Shown: positions 1-7,492 of the stretch, piece after piece
Numbering within the stretch: position 1 is the first letter of the stretch
Layout: each line of letters begins with the position of its first letter
Source of the DNA: Bacillota bacterium
Lineage (GTDB): Bacteria > Bacillota > Dethiobacteria > DTU022
Reading direction: 5' to 3'
DNA length: 64,000 nt
NCBI GenBank assembly: GCA_033549065.1
Contig: JAWSUE010000005.1
Location: 1-64,000 of the forward strand
Notes under the pieces: generated by a model
Databases searched by the model: none
What the model was told of the DNA's origin: nothing
Seen by the model: only the letters and a program-made list of their open reading frames with translations
Program-made: the position numbers and the translations under genes

Positions 1-212
1 AGCCCTACCGGGTTTTTCGGCTTAGGCCAGAACTCGTTGGTGGCAGTCTCATTGATTGCCACTACTTTACCGAGGTTATCTATAACAATAACACCAGTTT
101 TTATGGTATCGCAGGCCTCTAAGAGCAGGGCAAATTTTTCCAAAGCCAACCCCTCACTGGTTAATGCAATATAGGCTTTTGTGGCAATCGCCAAAATATG
201 CTGGCTATTTAA
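1..212 (-). CDS. PAS-domain protein fragment, runs off left edge
   Basis: On the minus strand a frame is open from an in-frame TAA at about 213-215 to the window edge. Its translation includes GVIVIDNLGKVVAINETA, typical of a PAS sensor domain such as those ahead of sigma-54 or diguanylate cyclase modules. No ATG is present. A TTG at 192-194 is the only plausible start and lacks a clear ribosome-binding site. It may be a gene whose 5' end was lost, or a gene with a rare start. The rest of the protein lies outside the window, so the output domain is unknown. Confidence 0.5.
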
Positions 213-246
213 TTATACCATCAAGTAAGTTTTGGGGACAGGGGAT

Positions 247-507
247 CTAATTCAATGTAGCAGTTTTCATACGCCCGATCACAATTAGTTCCAGGTTTTG
301 TTTTTCAACCAGGCGATAAGTTAACAGGTACTTGTGGTTATGTAAGTCGAACTTGTGGACAAAGACACCTTTTAAATCACCTTTCTTTTCGACGCCTAAA
401 TCTGGATTCTTGATGATGTTTTTTATCACGGAGTCCAGTTCTTTTTTATCGGTGTGGGAAAATTTCTTCACTTTTTGGGCAAAAGATCTTGATTGATATA
501 CTTTCAT
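247..507 (-). CDS. RelE/ParE-superfamily toxin
   Basis: An 86-residue basic protein with the layout of RelE/YafQ-type toxins: an N-terminal helix pair (SFAQKVKKFSHTDKKELD), then strands with KGVFVHKFDLHNHKYLLTYR and a final IVIGRMKT. Proteins of this fold usually cleave mRNA at the ribosome or poison gyrase. I cannot tell which from sequence alone. It lies 5 bp downstream of an antitoxin-like gene in the same direction, the normal antitoxin-then-toxin order, so the pair is probably co-transcribed. The stop codon is TAG. The family call is good; the molecular target is not known. Confidence 0.75.
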   Translation of the reverse strand: MKVYQSRSFAQKVKKFSHTDKKELDSVIKNIIKNPDLGVEKKGDLKGVFVHKFDLHNHKYLLTYRLVEKQNLELIVIGRMKTATLN

Positions 508-512
508 GTGCT

Positions 513-731
513 TTACCCGAAGTGGTATTCGGTTTTATCACCTTTTTCGAGTTCTTCGATGCCAAGCAAAATTTCTTTAACCAAAATGAAGGTTAAATCA
601 GGGTTTTCTTCGATATTTTTACCGAGCATAGCCCAGTATTCGATTTGCCCGGTTATAGAACGGTGTTCAACTGCGCTGTATTTTTTTGCTTCCTCGGCCA
701 ACTTATCAGAAATTCTAATCGCTGTAGACAT
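513..731 (-). CDS. ParD-like antitoxin
   Basis: A 72-residue protein starting MSTAIRISDKLAEEAKKYSA with EHRSITGQIEYWAMLGK in the middle. This matches the ParD-like antitoxin family (short ribbon-helix-helix proteins with a characteristic QIEYWA segment). It would bind DNA as a dimer to repress the pair and neutralise the RelE-like toxin through its acidic C-terminal tail. The toxin gene follows after 5 bp. The upstream AT-rich stretch (about 765-825) contains ATATTGCATATTG-like repeats that could be operator sequence, but this was not resolved. Confidence 0.75.
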   Translation of the reverse strand: MSTAIRISDKLAEEAKKYSAVEHRSITGQIEYWAMLGKNIEENPDLTFILVKEILLGIEELEKGDKTEYHFG

Positions 732-827
732 TTTTAAGGCCTCCCAAAATTATCTGGAATACATTCTTATGATATCAAAAGTAGTAGCAATATACAACAT
801 TATATTGCATATTGCTACAGTTATAAT

Positions 828-2015
828 TTATTCCTGTTCGTCCAGCTTCTTCACAAAGGGTTTCTTCTGATCAAAGACCTCGTGAATGACCGGCATCCAG
901 CGGCTGATCGGTATTCCCTGGGGGCATTTCTCCTCACATTCCCCGCAGGATATACAGTTGGCGGCGCGGATATCCTGCTGTAAAAATCCGTTGCTGTCGT
1001 AAACATGCTTCCACCATTTATATTTACCCCGGGAGGTGTCATACTGGTCAAACATGATGCCGTTGTTGTAGTTGGCAATGTTCTGGGGAATGTCAACGTT
1101 CTGTGGGCAGGGCATGCAGTATCCGCAGTCGGTGCAGGGTATGGTGGTCAACTCCTCGTATCGGGTTCTCACTTCATCGAAAATGGCCAGTTCTGCGGGA
1201 GTAAGAACGCCAATCTCCGAGCGGCCGGCGTAGCTAATATTATCTTTAACCTGCTCCAGGGTGCTCATTCCGCTTAGGACAACCGCTACTTCCGGCTGGT
1301 TCCAGAGCCACTGCAGGGCCCATTCAACGGGATTTCGTTTTCTTTGTGCTTTATCCCAAATCGGTTCGATCGAGGCGGGCGGGATGGCCAGGTTGCCGCC
1401 GAGCAGGGGTTCCATGATGGCCACAGCGGTCCCTTTTTCGGCTGCATAGCGCAGGCCTGCTGTGCCGGCCTGGTTTTCTATATCCATGTAGTTATACTGG
1501 ATCAGGCACATGGGCCAGGGGTAGGAGTCGATGATCTCCTTAAAGGTTTCAAGTTCGCCGTGGAAGGAGAATGCCGGGTAGCGGATACGTCCGTCGGCCA
1601 TGGCTTTGTCAAACCATTCAATGATGCCGAGATCGCGAATCCTGGGCCAGTTATTTTTATTCATACTGTGCAGCAGGTAGAAATCAAGTTGATCCACCTG
1701 CAGTTTGCTCAGTTGTTCGTTCAGGTAAAGGTCAAAATCGGCGGCCGTTTCAACTTTCCAGACGGGCATTTTGGTAGCCAGTTTTACCTTTTCCCGGTAT
1801 CCATCCTTTAATGCTTTGCCGACAACCAGTTCGCTGTCACCATCGTGATAGGCATAGGCTGTGTCGACGTAGTTTACGCCGTGGTCGATGGCATAGCGGA
1901 TCATTTTAATCGCTTCCGGTTCGTCAACTTTGTGCTCTTTGACAGGAAGGCGCATGGCGCCGAAGCCGAGAGCGGATACTTTGAAATCGAGTTTACCGAA
2001 TTTACGATATTGCAT
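828..2015 (-). CDS. Aldo/keto reductase with C-terminal 4Fe-4S domain
   Basis: A 395-residue protein. Residues 1 to about 285 form an NADPH-type aldo/keto reductase barrel with the catalytic set D51, Y56, K82 and H116 (DTAYAYHDG, KLATKMP, YLLHSMN). The last 100 residues carry two cysteine clusters, CTDCGYCMPCP and CISCGECEEKCPQG, of the kind that bind two 4Fe-4S clusters. Such fused reductases are common in anaerobes and probably couple carbonyl reduction or alcohol oxidation to ferredoxin. The substrate is unknown. The gene stands alone, and its start is 16 bp from a 60-bp repeat (2031-2090) that fills part of the promoter region. Confidence 0.9.
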   Translation of the reverse strand: MQYRKFGKLDFKVSALGFGAMRLPVKEHKVDEPEAIKMIRYAIDHGVNYVDTAYAYHDGDSELVVGKALKDGYREKVKLATKMPVWKVETAADFDLYLNEQLSKLQVDQLDFYLLHSMNKNNWPRIRDLGIIEWFDKAMADGRIRYPAFSFHGELETFKEIIDSYPWPMCLIQYNYMDIENQAGTAGLRYAAEKGTAVAIMEPLLGGNLAIPPASIEPIWDKAQRKRNPVEWALQWLWNQPEVAVVLSGMSTLEQVKDNISYAGRSEIGVLTPAELAIFDEVRTRYEELTTIPCTDCGYCMPCPQNVDIPQNIANYNNGIMFDQYDTSRGKYKWWKHVYDSNGFLQQDIRAANCISCGECEEKCPQGIPISRWMPVIHEVFDQKKPFVKKLDEQE

Positions 2016-2030
2016 AATTGATTCTCCTTA

Positions 2031-2090
2031 TAAGTTAATCACAAATTACTCAGAGTACTGTTGATTAACTTTTGTGGGTTGGTCCACTAC
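2031..2090. repeat. 60-bp dispersed repeat, copy 1
   Basis: This stretch aligns without gaps to 2921-2980, with 47 of 60 positions identical by hand count. It contains inverted arms AAGTTAAT (2032-2039) and ATTAACTT (2064-2071) around a core that includes CAGAGTAC. It sits between the divergent reductase and hydrolase genes. Confidence 0.6.
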
Positions 2091-2235
2091 CTTGTGGTGG
2101 AAAACCTTCATCATTTTAATTTCTTCAACTAAATGGTGATAAATTCCTGCAGGTATGCAGAAGGAACTTGTTGTTGGAAAAGTGAATAGTAATCTTTAAA
2201 GCCGATGAGCAGCTGCAAACTTTGGAGGAATGATG

Positions 2236-2865
2236 ATGCCCGATTTACCCCAGACTATCCGGAGTGGTGAACTGAAGCTTGAAGGGGTAATTCAGATGCC
2301 GCCTGCCGGCGTAGAAAAGGCGCCGGCAGTTGTTCTCTGCCATCCTCATCCGCTGTACGGGGGGAATTTGCAGAACAATGTGGTGGTGGCGGTGAGCCAG
2401 ACTCTGGTTAAGCGGGGGTTTATTACCCTGCGGTTTAATTTCAGGGGTGTCGGTTTAAGCGAGGGTGAATTTGATGACGGCCGGGGTGAAAAGGATGACC
2501 TGTGGGCTGCGGTGGAAACAGTGGCAGGATTGCCGGAAGTTGACCGGAACTACTTGGGGGTTATGGGTTATTCTTTTGGCGGTATGGTGGCCTTAGCTGC
2601 AGCAAAGAATATCGATCTGATCCGGGCTGTTGCTGCTGTATCACCCGTGCTGACCGCGGATTTGTTGAACGGTTTTAATAAACCATCTTATTTTATCTGC
2701 GGCACAATGGACCATGTTGTCCAGACTGAACTTTTGATCGGGGAGGCGGAAAAAATGACCCCTCCCGGAGAGGTTGAAATTGTGCAGGGAGTAGATCATT
2801 TCTGGTTCGGCCGCGAGGATATAATGGCTAAAAAGGTAGCTTCATTTTTCGAAAGGACTTTATAA
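2236..2865 (+). CDS. Alpha/beta hydrolase (HPHPxxGG type)
   Basis: A roughly 209-residue serine hydrolase. It has the early CHPHPLYGG segment, the nucleophile elbow GYSFGG, an acid in CGTMDHVV and a final histidine in VDHFWFG, matching the short COG2945-like alpha/beta hydrolases (often annotated as dienelactone hydrolase or esterase). Three ATG codons are in tandem at 2230, 2233 and 2236. The GGAGG at 2224-2228 best suits the third. The substrate is unknown. The gene stands alone and is flanked on both sides by copies of a 60-bp repeat. Confidence 0.85.
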   Translation: MPDLPQTIRSGELKLEGVIQMPPAGVEKAPAVVLCHPHPLYGGNLQNNVVVAVSQTLVKRGFITLRFNFRGVGLSEGEFDDGRGEKDDLWAAVETVAGLPEVDRNYLGVMGYSFGGMVALAAAKNIDLIRAVAAVSPVLTADLLNGFNKPSYFICGTMDHVVQTELLIGEAEKMTPPGEVEIVQGVDHFWFGREDIMAKKVASFFERTL

Positions 2866-2920
2866 AATAATTCTTTTCGAGCAACCGGGTTCAAAGTAAT
2901 TTGGCATGGACCACAGGCAA

Positions 2921-2980
2921 TAAGTTAATAAGAAAATAATCAGAGTACAGTTTGTTAACTTATCTGGGCCGGACGACTAC
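2921..2980. repeat. 60-bp dispersed repeat, copy 2
   Basis: Second copy of the repeat at 2031-2090, same orientation, 890 bp away, 47/60 identical. Inverted arms are TAAGTTAA (2921-2928) and TTAACTTA (2955-2962). Its right end supplies the TAG stop (2977-2979) of the PIN-domain gene on the minus strand. Confidence 0.6.
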
Positions 2981-3453
2981 ATTGAGGATAGAACCTGCAA
3001 GTGGGGAAAATAGCGTTTGTAAAAACCCCGATCACGGGTTAGCAGAGTACCGGCAAGGGTAAAAGCATGACCGCCAATTAAAAAATCAGAAATGATATGC
3101 TGCCGGCAAGTGATTGTTTCTAGACATTTTGGGCAAGTGATGATCTCCCGGCTACCGCAGCCGGCGCACCGCAGTTCAGGCGTACGGTTATCTGTATAAT
3201 CCCGCCAAGCCCTCGATGCTTCCCACAGAGCATCGGGTCCGGAACTAATCAAATTGATACCGGTACTCTGCAATAAATCAGTTAAAACTGCCCTATCATC
3301 AAATTGGCTGGCCAGCTCGCCGAATACCACTTCCGATATAATCAGGCTGTGGTTGCGGCCTGTTTTTTTAAGCAGATTCAGGGAGCTTTCCAGGTGTTTT
3401 TGATCGGGCAGCAGAATGTCAAAAAGTATATTTGTATCAATGGCCGCTGTCAT
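2977..3453 (-). CDS. PIN-domain ribonuclease toxin with zinc-ribbon insert
   Basis: A 158-residue PIN-domain protein. The acidic metal-binding residues are D6 (AIDTNILFD), E46 (GELASQF), D123 (DFLIGGHA) and D141 (LTRDRGFY). Unusually for VapC, residues 96-116 hold C96, C99, C107, C110 and C116 in a CxxC...CxxC arrangement that looks like a small zinc ribbon inserted before the third acidic residue. It overlaps the upstream AbrB-type antitoxin gene by 4 bp, so the two are translationally coupled. It likely acts as a toxin RNase whose target is unknown. The insert may confer RNA or partner specificity, which is inference. Confidence 0.8.
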   Translation of the reverse strand: MTAAIDTNILFDILLPDQKHLESSLNLLKKTGRNHSLIISEVVFGELASQFDDRAVLTDLLQSTGINLISSGPDALWEASRAWRDYTDNRTPELRCAGCGSREIITCPKCLETITCRQHIISDFLIGGHAFTLAGTLLTRDRGFYKRYFPHLQVLSSM

Positions 3454-3671
3454 TCTCCGCGCAATTCCCTTACAATTAAATCACTGCTTTTTGACTGTCC
3501 CAGTAAGCCTACAAAGTGGTCAAACCTGTTGATGTCAACTTCTTTTTCAATAGTATATTCTCCGGCTGTTTCTTTGATTAACAGGTAATCGCCTTTAGCG
3601 AGGCCAAGAGCTTCACGTAGCTGTTTGGGAACAGTAAGCTGCCCCTTAGCAGTTATTTTAACCCTATACAT
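3450..3671 (-). CDS. AbrB/MazE-fold antitoxin (VapB-like)
   Basis: A 73-residue protein beginning MYRVKITAKGQLTVPKQLREALG, the swapped-hairpin AbrB DNA-binding motif, with an acidic C-terminal half for toxin binding. It precedes and overlaps the PIN-domain gene by 4 bp. Upstream, GGAAAT and TTTCCTTAC-type repeats near 3695-3722 (TCCTTACTTAATTGTAAGGA is an imperfect palindrome) are a plausible autoregulatory operator. Confidence 0.8.
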   Translation of the reverse strand: MYRVKITAKGQLTVPKQLREALGLAKGDYLLIKETAGEYTIEKEVDINRFDHFVGLLGQSKSSDLIVRELRGE

Positions 3672-3768
3672 TTATTTAACCCTCCAGGTAAGGATTCATT
3701 TCCTTACTTAATTGTAAGGAAATAACCGGAATTAGTCAAGGGCCTCTGAATTAATGTTGCCGACAAGA

Positions 3769-4728
3769 TTAACTGTCTCCTTCAACGAGTTCCACATAGT
3801 TGCCGTGGACCCAGCCTTCTTTCTGCCCGGGAGTGATCACTTTAAGCCATTGGCCCTGGGTGTCAACAACATCGAGGATTGTTCCCGAACTGAGAATATC
3901 GATTATCAGGTAGGTAATTTCCGGACCGCTCCTTAAGTTAAGATTATCCGGGCCGGTATTGACTACAACTTTGTCACCGGCTTGCGGTGTTCGCGGCCTT
4001 TCGTCCACTTCTTCCGGGCTTTCCAAAAGGGCTGCTATGCGGGTTAAATCACCGGGGTAGACCAGCCTCTCCCGGATTACGCTTTCGCTCATATCTTCTA
4101 TAGTCATTGTTACCCGCGGGACAGCATCCCCGGCAGCCTGAAAGTGCTGATAATGGGCAGCCAGCAAAAAGAGTTCCGAGGCTTTCGTCAAAATGCTGCT
4201 GAATTCTTCCTGGTCCCGATCTATAACCAGGGAGAATTCTGTATATGAACCGTCATAGGACAGATCATAGACGAAAGGATTCTGCCGGCGATCTGTGAAT
4301 GCATCAATCTTTGCTACAAGCTTTTTTTCCGCATCCTCCAGCAGTTTCTCTTTCCCCTGGGGAGTCATTTTGAAGATCAGGGTGTCGCCTTCCCCGGGGG
4401 TTACTTCATTAACACCCTCCATTTCCAGGGCGCGGGCAATGGCCGCTTCAATATCCTGTCCGGCAAAAAGAGCCGAGGGAAGGGCAACCACCATTTCTTG
4501 TTCAGCCGGGGCAAACCTGGCCAATACCCTTTGGAGAAGGCCGGTTTGAGTACCGACAAACCAGATCAGGCCTAGAGCAACAATTAATATTAATAGAAGG
4601 GCCAGGGGAAAGAGCCAGCGTTTTTTCTGCCTGGCCTCTTTACCGGCCCTTGATCTTCTCAGGGGAGTTTGCTTTTCCTCAAAGGATCTTTCTTCACTGT
4701 CAAAATAGTTGTCATCAAATTTATCCAC
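3769..4728 (-). CDS. Membrane-anchored protein with C-terminal SH3b domain
   Basis: A 319-residue protein: a charged cytoplasmic N-terminus, one transmembrane helix at about residues 38-58 (LFPLALLLILIVALGLIWFV), an extracytoplasmic region without recognised domain, and a bacterial SH3 domain at about 250-313 (VNTGPDNLNLRSGP, GWVHGNYVEL). SH3b domains bind peptidoglycan or stem peptides, so this is probably an envelope-associated protein. There is no catalytic domain that I recognise. It is a single gene. Confidence 0.7.
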   Translation of the reverse strand: MDKFDDNYFDSEERSFEEKQTPLRRSRAGKEARQKKRWLFPLALLLILIVALGLIWFVGTQTGLLQRVLARFAPAEQEMVVALPSALFAGQDIEAAIARALEMEGVNEVTPGEGDTLIFKMTPQGKEKLLEDAEKKLVAKIDAFTDRRQNPFVYDLSYDGSYTEFSLVIDRDQEEFSSILTKASELFLLAAHYQHFQAAGDAVPRVTMTIEDMSESVIRERLVYPGDLTRIAALLESPEEVDERPRTPQAGDKVVVNTGPDNLNLRSGPEITYLIIDILSSGTILDVVDTQGQWLKVITPGQKEGWVHGNYVELVEGDS

Positions 4729-4923
4729 CCTGGTTTAACCTCCTCCGGGTAAAACATGAAAACAGTAAATACCGCATATAAACATTCTAACGTATTCCTG
4801 GATAAAAACAAAATAATCCCTTTTTGATAAATACTATGTGCTTTCCGAAATTTAGCAATCCGGTCTCTAAGGGGGTTATTGGGGACAGGTTGATAATTTT
4901 TTAAGATATAATGTAAAATATAC

Positions 4924-4956
4924 TTGACATATAGTATAAAATTTATTACTATATGT
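4924..4956 (+). promoter_or_regulatory. Promoter with embedded 10-bp inverted-repeat operator
   Basis: TTGACA at 4924-4929 and TACTAT at 4947-4952 are separated by 17 bp, a good sigma-A promoter. Perfect 10-bp arms ACATATAGTA (4927-4936) and TACTATATGT (4947-4956) overlap both elements. A regulator bound here would block RNA polymerase. The XRE protein encoded by this operon is the obvious candidate. Confidence 0.7.
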
Positions 4957-4995
4957 TTATAAGATGTTACATTGAATTGAGGGAGCGTGCCAGTT

Positions 4996-5502
4996 ATGAC
5001 TTACCAGGTAAATAAAACAATAACCAATATAGTTTCAGGGGCAGCGGTTCTGATTGCCTACTGCGTCTATGCATTCGGAAGGTATCAGGCCGGTCTGCTG
5101 GCTGCCGATGATTTGAGGGCCTGGGCGATAACCATGCTTGTATTCATCGGTATTGGTGTTGCCGCGGCCATCGTCATTCAGATTGCCTTTCATATTCTTT
5201 TCTCAATCGCTATAGCCATCAGGGAAAACCTTAAAAATGGCACAGTAGATGATAAGGAAGTTGAGAAAACGATAGAGCTGGAAATGGTTGAAGATGAAAT
5301 GGATAAGCTAATCGAGCTTAAATCGTTACGGGTCGGCTTCATCGTGGCCGGAATCGGATTTGTGGCAGCCCTTATCTCACTGGTTTTGTATCATCCACCG
5401 GTGGTGATGATCAATATCCTCTTCTTATCCTTTAGTATCGGTTCTCTGCTGGAAGGATTCACCCAGCTCTATTTTTACAGAAAGGGCGTTACAAATGTCT
5501 AA
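4996..5502 (+). CDS. Four-helix membrane protein, unknown function
   Basis: A 168-residue integral membrane protein. Hydrophobic segments lie at about residues 9-27, 40-68, 108-128 and 133-152, with an acidic cytoplasmic loop (DDKEVEKTIELEMVEDEMDK) between the second and third. ATG 4996 is preferred to the upstream GTG at 4987 because GGGAG (4981-4985) is correctly spaced only for the ATG. The gene overlaps the next (XRE regulator) by 8 bp. Small membrane proteins paired with an XRE repressor are frequent in Bacillota. The role here is unknown. Confidence 0.75.
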   Translation: MTYQVNKTITNIVSGAAVLIAYCVYAFGRYQAGLLAADDLRAWAITMLVFIGIGVAAAIVIQIAFHILFSIAIAIRENLKNGTVDDKEVEKTIELEMVEDEMDKLIELKSLRVGFIVAGIGFVAALISLVLYHPPVVMINILFLSFSIGSLLEGFTQLYFYRKGVTNV

Positions 5503-5716
5503 GAAGAAATTTGTAATCACCAATAATATCAGGAAATTGCGGTTCTTTGCAGATGAGATGACCCAGCAGCAGCTTGCAGAAAAAGCCGGGGTTTCCAGGC
5601 AGACGATCATCGCCATCGAGGCGGGTAAGTATGCGCCTTCCCTGGAACTGGCCTTTCGTATTGCTGATGCTTTCGGGGTTAAGCTGGAAGAGGTGTTCGA
5701 GTACGAAGTCATATAA
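5495..5716 (+). CDS. XRE-family transcriptional regulator
   Basis: A 73-residue protein that is essentially one Cro/CI-type helix-turn-helix: TQQQLAEKAGVSRQTIIAIE followed by GKYAPSLELAFRIADAFGV. It overlaps the upstream membrane-protein gene by 8 bp, so the two are made together. It is the likely repressor acting at the inverted repeat in the operon promoter (4927-4956). It resembles the YozG-like short XRE proteins. Confidence 0.85.
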   Translation: MSKKKFVITNNIRKLRFFADEMTQQQLAEKAGVSRQTIIAIEAGKYAPSLELAFRIADAFGVKLEEVFEYEVI

Positions 5717-5722
5717 CAATAA

Positions 5723-5757
5723 ATATCATTGAAAAACTTAATTTTCAATGATATAAT
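5723..5757 (+). promoter_or_regulatory. Promoter overlapped by a perfect 13-bp inverted repeat
   Basis: TTGAAA (5729-5734) and TATAAT (5752-5757) are spaced 17 bp apart. The arms ATATCATTGAAAA (5723-5735) and TTTTCAATGATAT (5742-5754) form a perfect inverted repeat with a 6-bp centre, covering both promoter hexamers. The position fits autorepression of the following VapB/VapC-like pair. As RNA it could also end the upstream operon weakly. Confidence 0.65.
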
Positions 5758-5779
5758 CCCTTATAAAGGAGATGGTCCT

Positions 5780-6058
5780 ATGGCAATGATTATTGAACGT
5801 TCCAGGATTACCGGTAAAGGCCAGGTCCAGCTCCCGGCCAGGATCAGGCAGGCTGCCGGGGTGAAAGTCGGTGATCAGGTTACATTCAAGATGGGTGATG
5901 ATGGAAAGGTGGAAGTTGAATTTGTAATTACAAGGCCATTAACGAGGTACGCCGGGGCTTTACCAAAAAGGAAGGAATATCCCGGGCTTGATGAGGAAGA
6001 AAGGCTTACCAGGCAGTTGGTAGCGGAAAAAAGGGCTAAATACGATGAACAAGAATAG
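5780..6058 (+). CDS. AbrB/MazE-fold antitoxin (VapB-like)
   Basis: A 92-residue protein. RSRITGKGQVQLPARIRQAA followed by GVKVGDQVTFKMGDDG is the AbrB/MazE DNA-binding fold, and the acidic, charged C-terminus (LDEEERLTRQLVAEK) is the probable toxin-binding tail. The start at ATG 5780 is supported by AAAGGAGA at 5764-5771. The PIN-toxin gene begins 14 bp before this gene ends, indicating coupling. Stop codon is TAG. Confidence 0.8.
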   Translation: MAMIIERSRITGKGQVQLPARIRQAAGVKVGDQVTFKMGDDGKVEVEFVITRPLTRYAGALPKRKEYPGLDEEERLTRQLVAEKRAKYDEQE

Positions 6059-6449
6059 ATCCTGGATTGATGCAAATATTATTCTACACTTTTTACTGAA
6101 AGATGATGAAAAACTTTTTGAAGCTTCTTTCAATCTTTTCGAACAGGCGGAAAAAGGAGATTTAGTTTTACATATTCATCCGTTAACTGTTGCAGAGGTA
6201 ATCTGGACACTTGAGAGCTTTTATGGCTATGAAAAAAATGAGATAGCCGCTGTTTTTGGCGGATTGCTTGAGTCAGAAGGTTTGCAGGTTGAAAGTTTAG
6301 AAGTAGTCAGGAAAGCTATAGGTGATTATGTAGGAGAAAATGTCGATTTTATTGATGCTTTTCTGGCTGCATATGCTGCATTGATAGGTCCTGCAGCTAT
6401 ATATACATTCGATAAAAAACATCTCTCAAAACTGGAGGGAGATCTTTAG
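6045..6449 (+). CDS. PIN-domain toxin (VapC-like)
   Basis: A 134-residue PIN-domain protein: first aspartate in SWIDANIILHFLL, glutamate in TVAEVIWTLE, and the C-terminal acidic pair in VDFIDAFLAAYA and YTFDKKHL. It is expected to be a Mg-dependent endoribonuclease held inactive by the preceding AbrB-fold protein, with which it overlaps by 14 bp. The RNA target is not predictable. Stop codon is TAG. Confidence 0.85.
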   Translation: MNKNRSWIDANIILHFLLKDDEKLFEASFNLFEQAEKGDLVLHIHPLTVAEVIWTLESFYGYEKNEIAAVFGGLLESEGLQVESLEVVRKAIGDYVGENVDFIDAFLAAYAALIGPAAIYTFDKKHLSKLEGDL

Positions 6450-6505
6450 TTAATACCTTGATAGGATCTGTTTAAAAATAGTTTAGCTGATTTAATTGTG
6501 TTATT

Positions 6506-6988
6506 ATGATAAATGACAGGATCAGGAAGCTGGTGAATAGAATGGTCAGGCTTGGTAAACCGGGTATGATTAATTTAAACAAAGCACAAATTGATGATAT
6601 GGTTCGGTATATTGAAAGCCGTGGAGATATAATCGCTTTTTATCTTTATGGTTCACATGGTACTGAGTATCAGACTGTTTTTTCTGATGTTGATTTAGCC
6701 ATACTTCCCATGCCAGCATCAGATTTCGATTTCAATGAAGAATTAAATATAATGTCAAAGCTGAATGATCTGGGCAATAGTGATGATATTAACCTGGTTA
6801 ACCTGAAGAAAGCGCCGGTTACCTTACAAATGAAAGTTTTAGATAGCGGCAGACTTTTGTACTGTGCTGACGCAGTGTTACTTGCTGATTTTATTGAATC
6901 AGTAATTTTGAAATATAGTGATTTTGAACCGGATTTGCGCCTGTTCAATGAAGATTATGACTACAGCCTGAAAAAGGAGTACCTATGA
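6506..6988 (+). CDS. mntA: MntA-type nucleotidyltransferase antitoxin
   Basis: A 160-residue minimal nucleotidyltransferase with LYGSHGTEYQTVFSDVDLAI, i.e. the GS...SDxD signature (G49, S50, D61, D63). Family knowledge: MntA proteins neutralise the partner HEPN RNase by AMPylating its catalytic tyrosine. The next gene is that HEPN partner and overlaps by 4 bp (ATGA). No good ribosome-binding site is seen for ATG 6506, and an internal start near 6542 is possible. Confidence 0.85.
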   Translation: MINDRIRKLVNRMVRLGKPGMINLNKAQIDDMVRYIESRGDIIAFYLYGSHGTEYQTVFSDVDLAILPMPASDFDFNEELNIMSKLNDLGNSDDINLVNLKKAPVTLQMKVLDSGRLLYCADAVLLADFIESVILKYSDFEPDLRLFNEDYDYSLKKEYL

Positions 6989-7407
6989 CTGTTGATCGAG
7001 AAAAGATAAGGCAAAAACTGCATTATATCCGGGAAAAGGTTAACCTGCTCGAGCAGTTTAAAGGTATGGATAAAAGCCGTTTTACTTCAGAGCCTTTTTA
7101 TGAGGATGCAGCTATTCACATGCTTCAAGTTGCTATTGAATCTATGCTAGATATTTGTGCCCACATAATAGCCCGTGAAGGTTGGGGATTGGCCAAAACA
7201 TATGTTGAAATTGTCGAGTTGGCTGCTAAAAATGGGTTGATTTCAGATGATATGGCTGAAGTTTATAAAAATATGGCCAGGTTCAGAAATAGGGTTATTC
7301 ATTTGTACAACCGGGTGGATACAGAAGAAATCCTCAATATTATTAATAACCGCCTTGATGATTTTCAACCCTTTATATCTGCAGTAATTCATAAATATTT
7401 GCCGTAA
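6985..7407 (+). CDS. hepT: HepT-like HEPN ribonuclease toxin (DUF86)
   Basis: A 140-residue HEPN-domain protein of the DUF86 family. The catalytic Rx4H plus tyrosine motif is intact at R101-NRVI-H106-L-Y108 within FRNRVIHLYNRVD. It is an RNase toxin expected to be silenced by AMPylation of that tyrosine by the overlapping MntA gene. The pair lies directly after a VapBC-like locus in the same direction, but has its own upstream gap of 56 bp. Confidence 0.85.
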   Translation: MTVDREKIRQKLHYIREKVNLLEQFKGMDKSRFTSEPFYEDAAIHMLQVAIESMLDICAHIIAREGWGLAKTYVEIVELAAKNGLISDDMAEVYKNMARFRNRVIHLYNRVDTEEILNIINNRLDDFQPFISAVIHKYLP

Positions 7408-7492
7408 TCAATGATGTGCCACCGCTTTAGCTTCCTTTTTTCAGGTATGTTTGGTTACCCGCTTGCTCAAATTCCGTCTTAAAGTATACACT

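Noticed and set aside
232-4889. Two copies of TTGGGGACAGG (232-242 and 4879-4889) as a repeat family
   Set aside because: Only 11 bases are shared and no paired ends are seen. They may be degenerate relatives of the REP-like elements, but this cannot be supported here.
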